A stretch of DNA of 45,695 nucleotides. It comes from an uncultured Eubacteriales bacterium (lineage in GTDB: Bacteria; Bacillota; Clostridia; Christensenellales; CAG-138). The stretch spans positions 1 through 45,695 of the forward strand of contig CADAZC010000013.1 in NCBI GenBank assembly GCA_902792295.1. The letters run 5' to 3'. Positions 15,871 to 23,504 of this stretch are shown piece after piece. Each line of letters begins with the position of its first letter. Position 1 is the stretch's first letter. Both the position numbers and the translations under genes were made by a program. The notes under the pieces were generated by a model. The model saw only the letters and a list, made by a program, of their open reading frames with translations, ran no database searches and was not told the origin of the DNA.

Positions 15871-16692
15871 ATGATCATTGAGGAACTGGCGCTTGCCAAA
15901 CTGAATCTGACGCTCGGCGTGCTCTATAAGCGCGACGACGGCTATCACGCCCTCGACACCGTGATGCAGACGGTGTCGCTGTTCGACCGCGTATTCGTGG
16001 AGAAATCGCGCACGGTCGAGGTGCACGTGACCGGCATGACGCTGCCGCAGGACAACACCATGTACCGCGCGGCGATGTTATATAAGGAAGCGACCGGCTG
16101 CGGGGCGAACATCCGCTGCGAAAAGCGGATCCCCGCCGAAGCGGGCATGGGCGGAGGCAGCGCGGACGCCGCGGCGGTTCTGCGCGGGCTGCAGCGTCAG
16201 CACCGCATGGCGGACGACCGGACGCTCCGCGAGATCGCGCTCAGGGTCGGCGCGGACGTGCCGTTTCTGCTGCGCGGCGGCACCTGCCGCTGCGAGGGCG
16301 TCGGCGAGATCCTGACGCCGTTCCCGCTCGGAAAGCGGCTCTGGTTCGTGATCGCAAAGCCGGAGCACGGCGTTTCCACGCGCGAGCTGTTTTCGCGCCT
16401 GCCGCTGCCGCGGCCGCGGGTACAGACGCTTTCCGCCGTCGCCGCGCTCGCGAAGGGCGACCTGCATGCGCTTGCGCCCTTGATGCAGAACGTGCTGGAA
16501 CCCGCCGCGATCGAGCTGGTGCCGGAGATCGGCGAGCTGAAACGGAAGCTCCTGGACGCCGGCGCGATCGCCGCGCAGATGACCGGAAGCGGCTCCGCCG
16601 TGTTCGGGCTGTTTGAAACCGAAGAAGATGCAAAGGCGGCGCTGCCCGCCGTTTCGGACGCCGCGTTTTCCGCCGTCTGTTATTCGCTGTGA
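15871..16692 (+). CDS. ispE: 4-diphosphocytidyl-2-C-methyl-D-erythritol kinase
   Basis: 273 residues. GHMP kinase of the MEP (non-mevalonate) isoprenoid pathway; it phosphorylates CDP-methylerythritol using ATP. The N-terminus LAKLNLTLGVLYKRDDGYH, the ATP loop PAEAGMGGGSADAAA (around residues 89-103) and the C-terminal MTGSGSAVFG are all family hallmarks. The frame is open far upstream (antisense to walJ), but the family start is the ATG at 15871, which coincides with the predicted +1, so the mRNA is probably leaderless. The ECF S-component begins 9 bp after its stop. Confidence 0.96.
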   Translation: MIIEELALAKLNLTLGVLYKRDDGYHALDTVMQTVSLFDRVFVEKSRTVEVHVTGMTLPQDNTMYRAAMLYKEATGCGANIRCEKRIPAEAGMGGGSADAAAVLRGLQRQHRMADDRTLREIALRVGADVPFLLRGGTCRCEGVGEILTPFPLGKRLWFVIAKPEHGVSTRELFSRLPLPRPRVQTLSAVAALAKGDLHALAPLMQNVLEPAAIELVPEIGELKRKLLDAGAIAAQMTGSGSAVFGLFETEEDAKAALPAVSDAAFSAVCYSL

Positions 16693-16701
16693 GGGAACAC
16701 C

Positions 16702-17172
16702 ATGGATGATCGTCGTATCCGGATTTTAGTCGCGTCCGGCATTCTTGCCGCCGTGATCTTCGTGCTGACCGCGTTTCTCAGGATCCCGATTCCCGCGGGG
16801 TATATTCATCTCGGCGACACGGGCGTGTTCTTTGCCGCCATGCTGCTGCCGCCGGGCGTCGCGGCGGTATGCGCCGGTCTGGGCAGCGCGCTTGCGGACC
16901 TCATCGGGTTTCCCGCTTACGTGCCGGTCACGTTCGCCGTAAAGGGGCTCACCGCGCTCGTGTTTGCGCTTCTGTGGCGGCGCAAGAACCGGCTTCGTTA
17001 TCTTGCGTTCCTTGCGGTTCTCGTCATTCCGGTCGGGTATTTCCTGTTTGAACTGATCCTGTACCGGAACTTTGCATGGGTCGACCTGCCGCTGAATCTT
17101 TTGCAGAGCGTCGTCGGCGCGGGGCTTGCGTTTGCGCTGGACCGCGCGGGAAAGGATCGCTTCCGGCTGTAA
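16702..17172 (+). CDS. ECF transporter substrate-binding (S) component
   Basis: 156 residues with about five or six membrane helices. The GYIHLGDTGVFFAAML segment (33-48), GLGSALADLIGFPAYVP (59-75) and the following TFAVKGLTA are typical of the ECF_trnsprt family that includes HmpT- and PdxU-like vitamin or precursor transporters. S-components bind the vitamin and dock with a shared EcfAAT energising module, which is not in this window. GAGGGAA precedes the ATG. It is coupled to ispE by a 9-bp gap; the link to isoprenoid metabolism is not evident. The ligand cannot be read from the sequence. Confidence 0.85.
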   Translation: MDDRRIRILVASGILAAVIFVLTAFLRIPIPAGYIHLGDTGVFFAAMLLPPGVAAVCAGLGSALADLIGFPAYVPVTFAVKGLTALVFALLWRRKNRLRYLAFLAVLVIPVGYFLFELILYRNFAWVDLPLNLLQSVVGAGLAFALDRAGKDRFRL

Positions 17173-17193
17173 TTCAAAAACCGCTTCGTTCTA

Positions 17194-17234
17194 CCGGCAG
17201 TAGAGATGTGTTCTCCTGCCGGTGGACTTTTTTT
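17194..17234 (+). terminator. Probable terminator after the ECF S-component gene
   Basis: Stem CCGGCAG (17194-17200) / CTGCCGG (17216-17222) with a 15-nt loop, then TGGAC and a run of seven T. It separates the ispE operon from the degV promoter. Confidence 0.7.
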
Positions 17235-17252
17235 CGGAAAAATAGAGTGACC

Positions 17253-17281
17253 TTGACAAACGGCCGTGCTATGATTATGTT
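17253..17281 (+). promoter_or_regulatory. Promoter of the first DegV gene
   Basis: TTGACA (17253-17258), 17-bp spacer, TATGTT (17276-17281), 30 bp before the ATG at 17312, which has TTGGAGG upstream. Confidence 0.75.
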
Positions 17282-17311
17282 CAGAAGAGTATGTAGTATT
17301 GGAGGCACACC

Positions 17312-18157
17312 ATGCGCATCCGCATTTCCGCAGACAGTACCTGCGATCTGAGCAAAGAGCTGCTCGAAAAATATGACGTGGCGATCACGCCGCTGTATAT
17401 CCGTCTCGGCGAAAAGGACCTCAAGGACTCGATCGAGGTCACGCGCGACGATATCTTCAGCTACGTCGAACGCACCAAGTCCATCCCCAAGACCGCCGCG
17501 GTCAACGTCGGCGATTACGTGGATTTCTTTACGAAGGTCAAGGAGGAAGGGTACGACGGCATCGTGCATTTCACGATTTCCGCCGATATGTCGTCCTGCT
17601 ATCAGAACGCATGCCTGGCCGCTGGAACCTTCGAAAACGTGTATATCGTCGATTCCCGCACGCTTTCCACCGGCATCGGACACCTTGTGCTCGACGCGTG
17701 CGAGCTGCGCGACGAGGGCAAGACCGCGAAGGAGATCTTCGATATTCTGGAGGAGCGCAAGCAAAAGCTCGACGTCAGCTTTGTGCTCGACACGCTGCGC
17801 TATCTCGCGCTCGGCGGGCGCTGCAATTCGCTGCTCGCCTTCGGCGCGAACATCCTGAACATCAAGCCGTCGATTCAGGTCAAGGAAGGCAAGATGGGCG
17901 TCGACAAGAAATACCGCTGCTCGTTCGAGCGCGCGGTCGTGCGCTACATCAACGACAAGCTCGCCGATCACGACTCGCTGAACCTGAAGCGCATCTTCAT
18001 CACCGACTCCGGCTGCTCCGACGAGGTCCGCAATGCCGCGGAGGAGGCGGTATTGAAGAACGCGCCGTTCGCGGAGGTCATCCACACCCGCGCGGGCTGC
18101 ACGATCAGCTCGCACTGCGGTCCGAACTGCATCGGCATCCTCTTCTACAGAAAATAA
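17312..18157 (+). CDS. DegV family (FakB-like) lipid-binding protein
   Basis: 281 residues, the usual DegV length. It has the N-terminal strand ISADSTCDLS (5-14), the TAAVNVGDYVDFF segment, the lid residues FTISADMSS and the second-domain LGGRCNSLL and GCTISSHCGPNCIG. DegV proteins bind a fatty acid; FakB members present it to the kinase FakA for phosphorylation and incorporation into phospholipid. The usual SSGLSGT reads ISADMSSC and the C-terminal GPGT reads GPNC, a cysteine-rich subtype. No fakA is present here. It is a single-gene unit between its own promoter and a weak terminator, and a second, more standard DegV lies at 21470. Confidence 0.9.
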   Translation: MRIRISADSTCDLSKELLEKYDVAITPLYIRLGEKDLKDSIEVTRDDIFSYVERTKSIPKTAAVNVGDYVDFFTKVKEEGYDGIVHFTISADMSSCYQNACLAAGTFENVYIVDSRTLSTGIGHLVLDACELRDEGKTAKEIFDILEERKQKLDVSFVLDTLRYLALGGRCNSLLAFGANILNIKPSIQVKEGKMGVDKKYRCSFERAVVRYINDKLADHDSLNLKRIFITDSGCSDEVRNAAEEAVLKNAPFAEVIHTRAGCTISSHCGPNCIGILFYRK

Positions 18158-18172
18158 AACCATAACCCCACG

Positions 18173-18201
18173 GGCGGCGATCGAAGTACCGTCGCTTTTT
18201 T
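18173..18201 (+). terminator. Weak terminator after degV
   Basis: Stem GCGGCG/CGTCGC (one G-T pair) around about ten bases, followed by six T. Modest stem length makes it a probable rather than certain terminator. Confidence 0.55.
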
Positions 18202-18232
18202 CATAAAAATACGCTTTTATTGAAAATTTACT

Positions 18233-18260
18233 TTGCTTTTGCGCCGATCTGTATTATACT
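18233..18260 (+). promoter_or_regulatory. Promoter of the symporter / GT-like operon
   Basis: TTGCTT (18233-18238), 16-bp spacer, TATACT (18255-18260), followed by a 78-bp leader to the ATG at 18339. Confidence 0.65.
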
Positions 18261-18338
18261 GTAACCGAACAATCCGCCGCGCGGTCTTTTTTCGCGTGCG
18301 GAAAAGTTTATCAAGGAACAAGGGGGTAATTTCACAGC

Positions 18339-19760
18339 ATGAAAACCAGAAGACTCACCAAAAAAGAGATGATCATCTTCGCAATCGGTCAGCTCGGTTG
18401 GTCCATCCTGAGCGGCATCATCGGCGCTTGGTTTGTAACCTTCTATCTTCCGACGTCGGGCGACTTGAACGAAGGCGCAATCCAGTTCATTCCGTCCGGT
18501 CTCGTCATTGCGGGCATCCTTACCGTGCTCGGCCTCATTACTGCGCTTTCCCGCGTGTTCGACGCAGTTACCGACCCGCTCATTGCATCGCTGAGTGACC
18601 GCAGCAAGAACCCGAAGGGCAGACGTATTCCGTTCATGCGCATCGCGGCGATCCCGCTGGCTGTCGTAACGGTTCTGCTGTTCTGCGCACCGGTTCCGGA
18701 TCTTTCCAAGAGCGGCATCAACATTGCATGGATCTCCGTCTTCGTCGTGCTGTTCTACCTGTTCATGACGATGTACTGCACGCCGTACAACGCGCTGATC
18801 TCCGAGTTCGGCAAAACGCAGGAAGACCGTATGTTCATTTCCACGGCGATCTCCCTGACGTTCTTTGCGGGCACGATGCTTGCGTACACGCCGTTCGTGT
18901 TTGCGGGCATGCTGAAAGGCGCGGTCGGCTTCAACTGGAGCTACCGCATCTGCTTCATCGTCCTGGCGATCATCGCTTGCGTCTGCATGCTGATCCCGAC
19001 CTTCAAGCTGAAGGAAAAGGATTTCGTCGACACCAAGCCGTCCGAAGCAAATATGTTCAAATCCCTTGCGGCGACCTTCAAGAATAAGAACTTCCGCGTA
19101 TTCGCGCTGTCCGACATCATGTACTGGATCGGCCTCACGCTGTTCCAGACGGGTCTTCCGTTCTTCGTAAAGGTCTCCATGAATCTCGATGAGAGCAACA
19201 CGATGCTCTTCATGGGCGGCATGACCGTTCTTTCCGCGTGCTTCTATCCGTTCGTCTCCGCGCTCGTGCGTAAGTGCGGTAAGAAGAAGCTCGTTATCTG
19301 CGGCTTCCTCGGTCTGGCGCTTGCTTATACCGTCACTGCTCTGATCGGCGTACTGCCGTTCCTGACCGGCATGCTTCCCGGCATCATCATCTGCGTGATC
19401 GCAGCGTTCCCGATGGCGCTTCTGGGCATCATTCCGCAGGCGATCGTTGCCGACGTTGCGGAAGCGGACGGCATCGAGACCGGCGAAAACCGCGAAGGCA
19501 TGTTCTTTGCAGCGCGTACCTTCGCTATGAAGTGGGGCCAGGCGCTCGCAATGCTCGTGTTCACCTCTCTGGCGATCCTCGGCACGACGCAGGATCTCAA
19601 GAGCAACGACCTGACTGCATCCGAATTCGGTCTGCGCATCATCGCGATCGTCGCGGTCGTGTTCTGCGTACTCGGCGCGGTGATCCTTGCACTCTATAAG
19701 GAGAAGAAGGTCATGGGCATCATCGAAGAGGCGCATAAGAAAGAAAACCTGCCCGAATAA
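18339..19760 (+). CDS. GPH-family (MFS) sugar:cation symporter
   Basis: 473 residues with about twelve membrane helices. The N-terminal layout (GQLGWSILSGIIGAWF, then FDAVTDPLIASLSDRSKNPKGRRIPF) with the DxxxDP and GRRxP motifs is characteristic of glycoside-pentoside-hexuronide:cation symporters, which import or exchange sugars with Na+ or H+. GGGGG lies 10 bp before the ATG. The codon use is slightly less GC-extreme than its neighbours, as common for highly expressed membrane proteins. Its stop is 12 bp before the GT-B-like gene, so the two share a transcript and probably a glycoside substrate or export task (inference). Confidence 0.9.
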   Translation: MKTRRLTKKEMIIFAIGQLGWSILSGIIGAWFVTFYLPTSGDLNEGAIQFIPSGLVIAGILTVLGLITALSRVFDAVTDPLIASLSDRSKNPKGRRIPFMRIAAIPLAVVTVLLFCAPVPDLSKSGINIAWISVFVVLFYLFMTMYCTPYNALISEFGKTQEDRMFISTAISLTFFAGTMLAYTPFVFAGMLKGAVGFNWSYRICFIVLAIIACVCMLIPTFKLKEKDFVDTKPSEANMFKSLAATFKNKNFRVFALSDIMYWIGLTLFQTGLPFFVKVSMNLDESNTMLFMGGMTVLSACFYPFVSALVRKCGKKKLVICGFLGLALAYTVTALIGVLPFLTGMLPGIIICVIAAFPMALLGIIPQAIVADVAEADGIETGENREGMFFAARTFAMKWGQALAMLVFTSLAILGTTQDLKSNDLTASEFGLRIIAIVAVVFCVLGAVILALYKEKKVMGIIEEAHKKENLPE

Positions 19761-19772
19761 CGGGGGACTGCC

Positions 19773-21215
19773 ATGGATAAGACAAGCGTAATTTTCGGCA
19801 ATCCGATCGACGCGAAAACGATCAAAAAGGCGGAAAAGAGCAAGGCGAACTTCCTCAAAAAGTTCGGCGACGACACGCAGAAGGAATACCATCTGGGGCT
19901 TCAGCCGATCGAACAGATCAAGGAGATCAAGCTTCAGAACCTCGTCCTTGCGGACACGCCTCTGGAGCTTCCGGAAAACGCCGTGATCGTCGGCAACATC
20001 CGCATGGGCTTCGGGCACTACCGCATTGCGATGGCGATCGCCTCCTGCGCGCAGGCGCTCGGGCGGACGCCGGTGTGGATGGACCTCGCGTCGTTCGACG
20101 CCACCGGTTCCAAGATGATCCGGCACCAGAACGACCTGTATTCCACCGGCTCGAAGCTGTCGCAGAAGATCGGGCTCTTCAACAAGCTCGTATGGGAGCC
20201 GCTGAACAGCGAGGGCTTCAAGAAGATCACCTACAACGCCGCGGATCAGAAGAACTCCGAGCTTCTCAAGCCGCTGTATCACGATCTTCCGAAAGACATT
20301 CCGTACATCGGCACGCACGTCTGGCCGAGCCAGGGCGCGGTGCACGCGGGGCTCACCCACGTCGTCAACGCGATCCCCGACAACTGGCCGATGGGTCTGC
20401 ATCTGGCGGAGGGCTCGATCCACGCCGTGCAGACGCCGTTTGCGTATCTCGGCTATAAGAAGCTGAACGGCTTTGCAAAAACGCCGCTGAAGCCGATGCC
20501 GGACAACGACCTTTACTGCGTCGGTCACTACATCGACCATGAGCTCGTCGAGAACGTCGAGCACGACTGCGAAAAGCGCGTAGAGCGTCTCAATTCCGGC
20601 GCGCCGGTCCGCTTTTTGATGACGGTCGGCGGCGCGGGCGCGGGCGGCGACCTGTACCTTGCGATGCTCAAGCACCTGATGCCGTACATCAAGGCGAACA
20701 AGGCGGAACTGTGGATCAACTTCGGCGATCATCTCACCATGTGGGAGATGTTCAAGAAGCAGATGCCCGAGCTCGAAAAGGAATGCAAGATGCATTTCAA
20801 CGACTATCAGGGGCTGTGCGACTGGGCGGAAACGCTGGACGGTCCGTCGAGAGGCGGCGTCACCGTGTTCTGCCACAGCGATATCTTCGAGGCGGTCTAT
20901 TCGACAAACCTCCTGATGCGCAAATGCGACGTGCTGATCACGAAGCCCAGCGAGCTTGCGTTCTATCCGGTGCCGAAGCTCATGATGCGGCACATCGGCG
21001 GGCACGAGGTCTACGGCGCGATCTACGCGCGTGAGATGGGCGACTCCACCTTTGAGTGCGAAACACCCGCCGCGCTGTGCGACATGATCGATACGCTGAT
21101 CAACGACAAGGCGATCCTGAAGCAGCTTTGTAAGCGCATCGTCGAGCTCAAGAACGCGGGCGTCTACAACGGCGGCTACGAGGTCGTCAAGCTCGCGATC
21201 GAAGGCAGAAAGTAA
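19773..21215 (+). CDS. GT-B-like glycosyltransferase-related protein, function unknown
   Basis: 480 residues, no clear membrane helix. The first Rossmann part begins at residues 68-90 with NIRMGFGHYRIAMAIAS, resembling the GxGH start of MGDG-synthase/GT28-type enzymes. The C-terminal part has VTVFCHSDIFEAV, then CDVLITKPSELAFYPVPKLMM and IGGHE, a layout like the nucleotide-sugar site of GT-B enzymes (LITKPG...SE...P). A central GAGAGG loop lies at about residue 290. This points to a glycosyltransferase or a relative that has lost activity. It follows the GPH symporter by 12 bp, an unusual partner. The start with GGGGGA upstream fits. Confidence 0.7.
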   Translation: MDKTSVIFGNPIDAKTIKKAEKSKANFLKKFGDDTQKEYHLGLQPIEQIKEIKLQNLVLADTPLELPENAVIVGNIRMGFGHYRIAMAIASCAQALGRTPVWMDLASFDATGSKMIRHQNDLYSTGSKLSQKIGLFNKLVWEPLNSEGFKKITYNAADQKNSELLKPLYHDLPKDIPYIGTHVWPSQGAVHAGLTHVVNAIPDNWPMGLHLAEGSIHAVQTPFAYLGYKKLNGFAKTPLKPMPDNDLYCVGHYIDHELVENVEHDCEKRVERLNSGAPVRFLMTVGGAGAGGDLYLAMLKHLMPYIKANKAELWINFGDHLTMWEMFKKQMPELEKECKMHFNDYQGLCDWAETLDGPSRGGVTVFCHSDIFEAVYSTNLLMRKCDVLITKPSELAFYPVPKLMMRHIGGHEVYGAIYAREMGDSTFECETPAALCDMIDTLINDKAILKQLCKRIVELKNAGVYNGGYEVVKLAIEGRK

Positions 21216-21226
21216 ACGTATTGCGG

Positions 21227-21263
21227 AAAAGCGGACGTTTCCCGTGCGGGAACGTCCGTTTTT
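21227..21263 (+). terminator. Terminator of the symporter / GT-like operon
   Basis: Stem CGGACGTTTCCC (21232-21243) / GGGAACGTCCG (21248-21258) with one bulge, loop GTGC, followed by TTTTT. Confidence 0.88.
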
Positions 21264-21380
21264 GCATGTTCGGATCTCATTTTTGCGCCGTTTTACGCGT
21301 ATTCTACCGCGGGTAGAGCGATTTTTTACGGCTCTATTGCGCCGCGTCCGTTTCGTAGGGCGGGAAAACGGGAGCGTAGA

Positions 21381-21410
21381 TTGACCGCATCCCGTACAAA
21401 TGCATATAAT
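21381..21410 (+). promoter_or_regulatory. Promoter of the second DegV gene
   Basis: TTGACC (21381-21386), 18-bp spacer, perfect TATAAT (21405-21410), 60 bp before the ATG at 21470. Confidence 0.8.
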
Positions 21411-21469
21411 GGACCTGCGGCGGGGAACAATACTCTCGCCGCAAATGCATTTTTTCGGAGGATACCCGC

Positions 21470-22450
21470 ATGCAGTTTATCGCAGTGACCGATACGTCCG
21501 GCAATCTCCCGACCCGAATGGCGAAGGAATACGATCTCAGAATGATCCCGTTTGCATATTTCATCGACGGCGAGCGCTTCACCTGTCTCGATACAGACGC
21601 GTTCGACGGCGACGCTTTTTATTCCATGCTGAAAAACACCGAGGTCAAGACGACCCAGATCAACCCCGCGGAGTACGCGGACTTCTTCGAACCGTTCTTA
21701 AAGGACGGAAAGGACGTCGTTTACGTCGCGATGTCCTCCGGCATCTCCGGTTCATGCCAGTCGGCGACGATCGGCGCGCAGATGCTTCTGGAGCGCTATC
21801 CCGACCGCGTGATCGAGGTCGTCGACACGCGCGGCGCGTCTCTGGGCGAGGGGCTGGTGGCGGTCGAAGCGGCACGGCTGCGCGATCGTGACATCGGCGC
21901 CGCGGAGGCGGCGAAGCGGCTCCGGCTGTATTCGGAACGCATGTTCAACGTGTTTACGGTCAACGACCTGCTGTTTTTGAGCCGCGGCGGACGGCTTTCG
22001 AACCTTTCCGCAATCGTCGGCACCGTGCTCGGCATCAAGCCGATGCTGAAGGGCGGCGAGGACGGACGGATCTCCGCCTTCGACACGGTCAGAAGCCGCC
22101 GCCGTTCGATCAAGGCGCTCGCGTCGCAGTACGAAAAATACGTGGTCAACGCCGAACAGCAGACGATCGGCATCGCGCATGCCGCCTGCCGCGAAGACGC
22201 GGAAATGCTGATCGAGCTCATCAAAAACGGCGAACATCCGCCGAAGGATATTCTGCTGGTCGACTATGAGCCGGTGACCGGTTCGCACGTCGGACCCGGC
22301 GCGCTGGCGCTGTTCTTTGAAAGCTGCGAGGGCGTCCGCGCCGTCAAGGGGCTCGACGTGATCCCCGACAAGGTCCGCGAGTTCTTTGAGTCCGCGCGTT
22401 CGAAGATCACCGTGCCGAAGAAGCCGATCCAGGACCCTGCGCATGTGTAA
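21470..22450 (+). CDS. DegV family (FakB-like) lipid-binding protein, second copy
   Basis: 326 residues. It shows the standard DegV signature: VTDTSGNLP at 6-14, TTQINPAEYADFFEPFL (50-65), MSSGISGSCQSA (about 88-99), FLSRGGRLS and the C-terminal GSHVGPGALALFF. The SSGISGS lid and GPG loop are closer to fatty-acid-binding FakB than the copy at 17312. It is about 45 residues longer than usual, with a basic tail (ARSKITVPKKPIQ). CGGAGGA precedes the ATG. It is a single-gene unit ending in the terminator at 22461. Confidence 0.92.
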   Translation: MQFIAVTDTSGNLPTRMAKEYDLRMIPFAYFIDGERFTCLDTDAFDGDAFYSMLKNTEVKTTQINPAEYADFFEPFLKDGKDVVYVAMSSGISGSCQSATIGAQMLLERYPDRVIEVVDTRGASLGEGLVAVEAARLRDRDIGAAEAAKRLRLYSERMFNVFTVNDLLFLSRGGRLSNLSAIVGTVLGIKPMLKGGEDGRISAFDTVRSRRRSIKALASQYEKYVVNAEQQTIGIAHAACREDAEMLIELIKNGEHPPKDILLVDYEPVTGSHVGPGALALFFESCEGVRAVKGLDVIPDKVREFFESARSKITVPKKPIQDPAHV

Positions 22451-22460
22451 CACGCAATCA

Positions 22461-22492
22461 AAAAAGAGACCGCCGTGCGGTCTCCTTTTTTT
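22461..22492. terminator. Bidirectional terminator between degV and trxB
   Basis: Perfect stem GAGACCGC (22466-22473) / GCGGTCTC (22477-22484), A-run on the left and seven T on the right, lying between convergent genes. Confidence 0.92.
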
Positions 22493-22503
22493 ACGGGAAT
22501 CGT

Positions 22504-23421
22504 TTATTTTCTTTCGTTGATGTAGCGGCAGGCAGCCAGCGCCGCGGTCGCGCCGTCGGCGACGGCGGTGGTGAGCTGGCGCACGAACTTCGAACGGCAG
22601 TCGCCCGCAACGTAGACGCCCGGCGTTTCGGTGAGGCACTGCTCGTCGGTATCGAAATAGCCGTAGCTGTTCAACTTCGCAAGGTCCTTGAACGGCTCGT
22701 TTTCGGGGATCAGCCCGATCGCCACAAAAAGCCCGTCGCAGGCGATCTCGCGCTTCTGACCGGTCGTGCGGTTTTCGACCTCAACGCCCGCGAGCGCTTC
22801 GCCGTTTTTCAGCAGTTTGTTGATCTTGAGGTTCGTCAGCACGCGCACGTTTTTACGCGATTCCAAAACCTGCTGGAGCCGCATTTCGCCGGTAAGCGCC
22901 GGAAGGTCCTGCAGAATGATGACCTCTTTGCACTTTTCCGCGAGCAGGATCGCCTCCTGCAGCGCGGAATTGCCGCCGCCCGCGACGCACACGGTCTTAT
23001 CCGTATAGAAATCGCCGTCGCACACCGCGCAGAACGAGATGCCCTCGCCGACGAGCTCGTTTTCGCCCTCGAGCCCGAGCATGCGGTGCTTGACGCCGGT
23101 CGCGATCACGACCGTCCACGCTTCGTAGCGTCCGCCCTCCTCGGTTTCGACGATCTTCATGCCGCCCTCGGTTTTGACGGAGACTGCGCGTTCCAGTTCG
23201 ATGTCCGCGCCCTGATGCAGGATCTGCTCGAGGAAGCGGTCCGCGAACTCGTTGCCGCTCATCTGGAGCGTGCCGGGGTAGTTTTCGACCTTCGGGGAGT
23301 GCGTGATCTGTCCGCCGAAGCCGTGCTTTTCCAGCACCAGAACCGTTTTACCGTTGCGGAGCGCGTACAGCGCCGCCGTCATGCCGGCGGGACCGCCGCC
23401 GATCACGATCATATCGTACAT
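22504..23421 (-). CDS. trxB: Thioredoxin reductase-like flavoprotein with atypical NAD(P) site
   Basis: 305 residues. FAD-binding GGGPAGMTAALYA at 8-20, the redox pair CAVC (Cys131, Cys134) in FCAVCDGDFY, and VAGDCR near the C-terminus define the low-molecular-weight thioredoxin reductase family. The second nucleotide loop GGGNSA (148-153) is kept, but the HRRDxFRA motif that binds the NADPH 2'-phosphate is replaced by LQDLPALTGE (170-179). NADPH use is therefore doubtful; NADH or reduced ferredoxin, as in clostridial flavin-type reductases, is possible. It lies 83 bp downstream of the NrdD-redoxin gene and probably reduces that domain (inference). GGAGGAAG precedes the start. Confidence 0.88.
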   Translation of the reverse strand: MYDMIVIGGGPAGMTAALYALRNGKTVLVLEKHGFGGQITHSPKVENYPGTLQMSGNEFADRFLEQILHQGADIELERAVSVKTEGGMKIVETEEGGRYEAWTVVIATGVKHRMLGLEGENELVGEGISFCAVCDGDFYTDKTVCVAGGGNSALQEAILLAEKCKEVIILQDLPALTGEMRLQQVLESRKNVRVLTNLKINKLLKNGEALAGVEVENRTTGQKREIACDGLFVAIGLIPENEPFKDLAKLNSYGYFDTDEQCLTETPGVYVAGDCRSKFVRQLTTAVADGATAALAACRYINERK

Positions 23422-23504
23422 AAACTCTTCCTCCGAAGTCTTTTCAAAATGGGAGATTCTCCGCAGTTGCCCGCGGAGAATCGGATCGTTTGTGTGAATG
23501 CCGC

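Noticed and set aside
18228..21005. 925-codon minus-strand open frame
   Set aside because: Mirror of the symporter and GT-like genes; low-complexity charged sequence typical of a GC-rich shadow frame.
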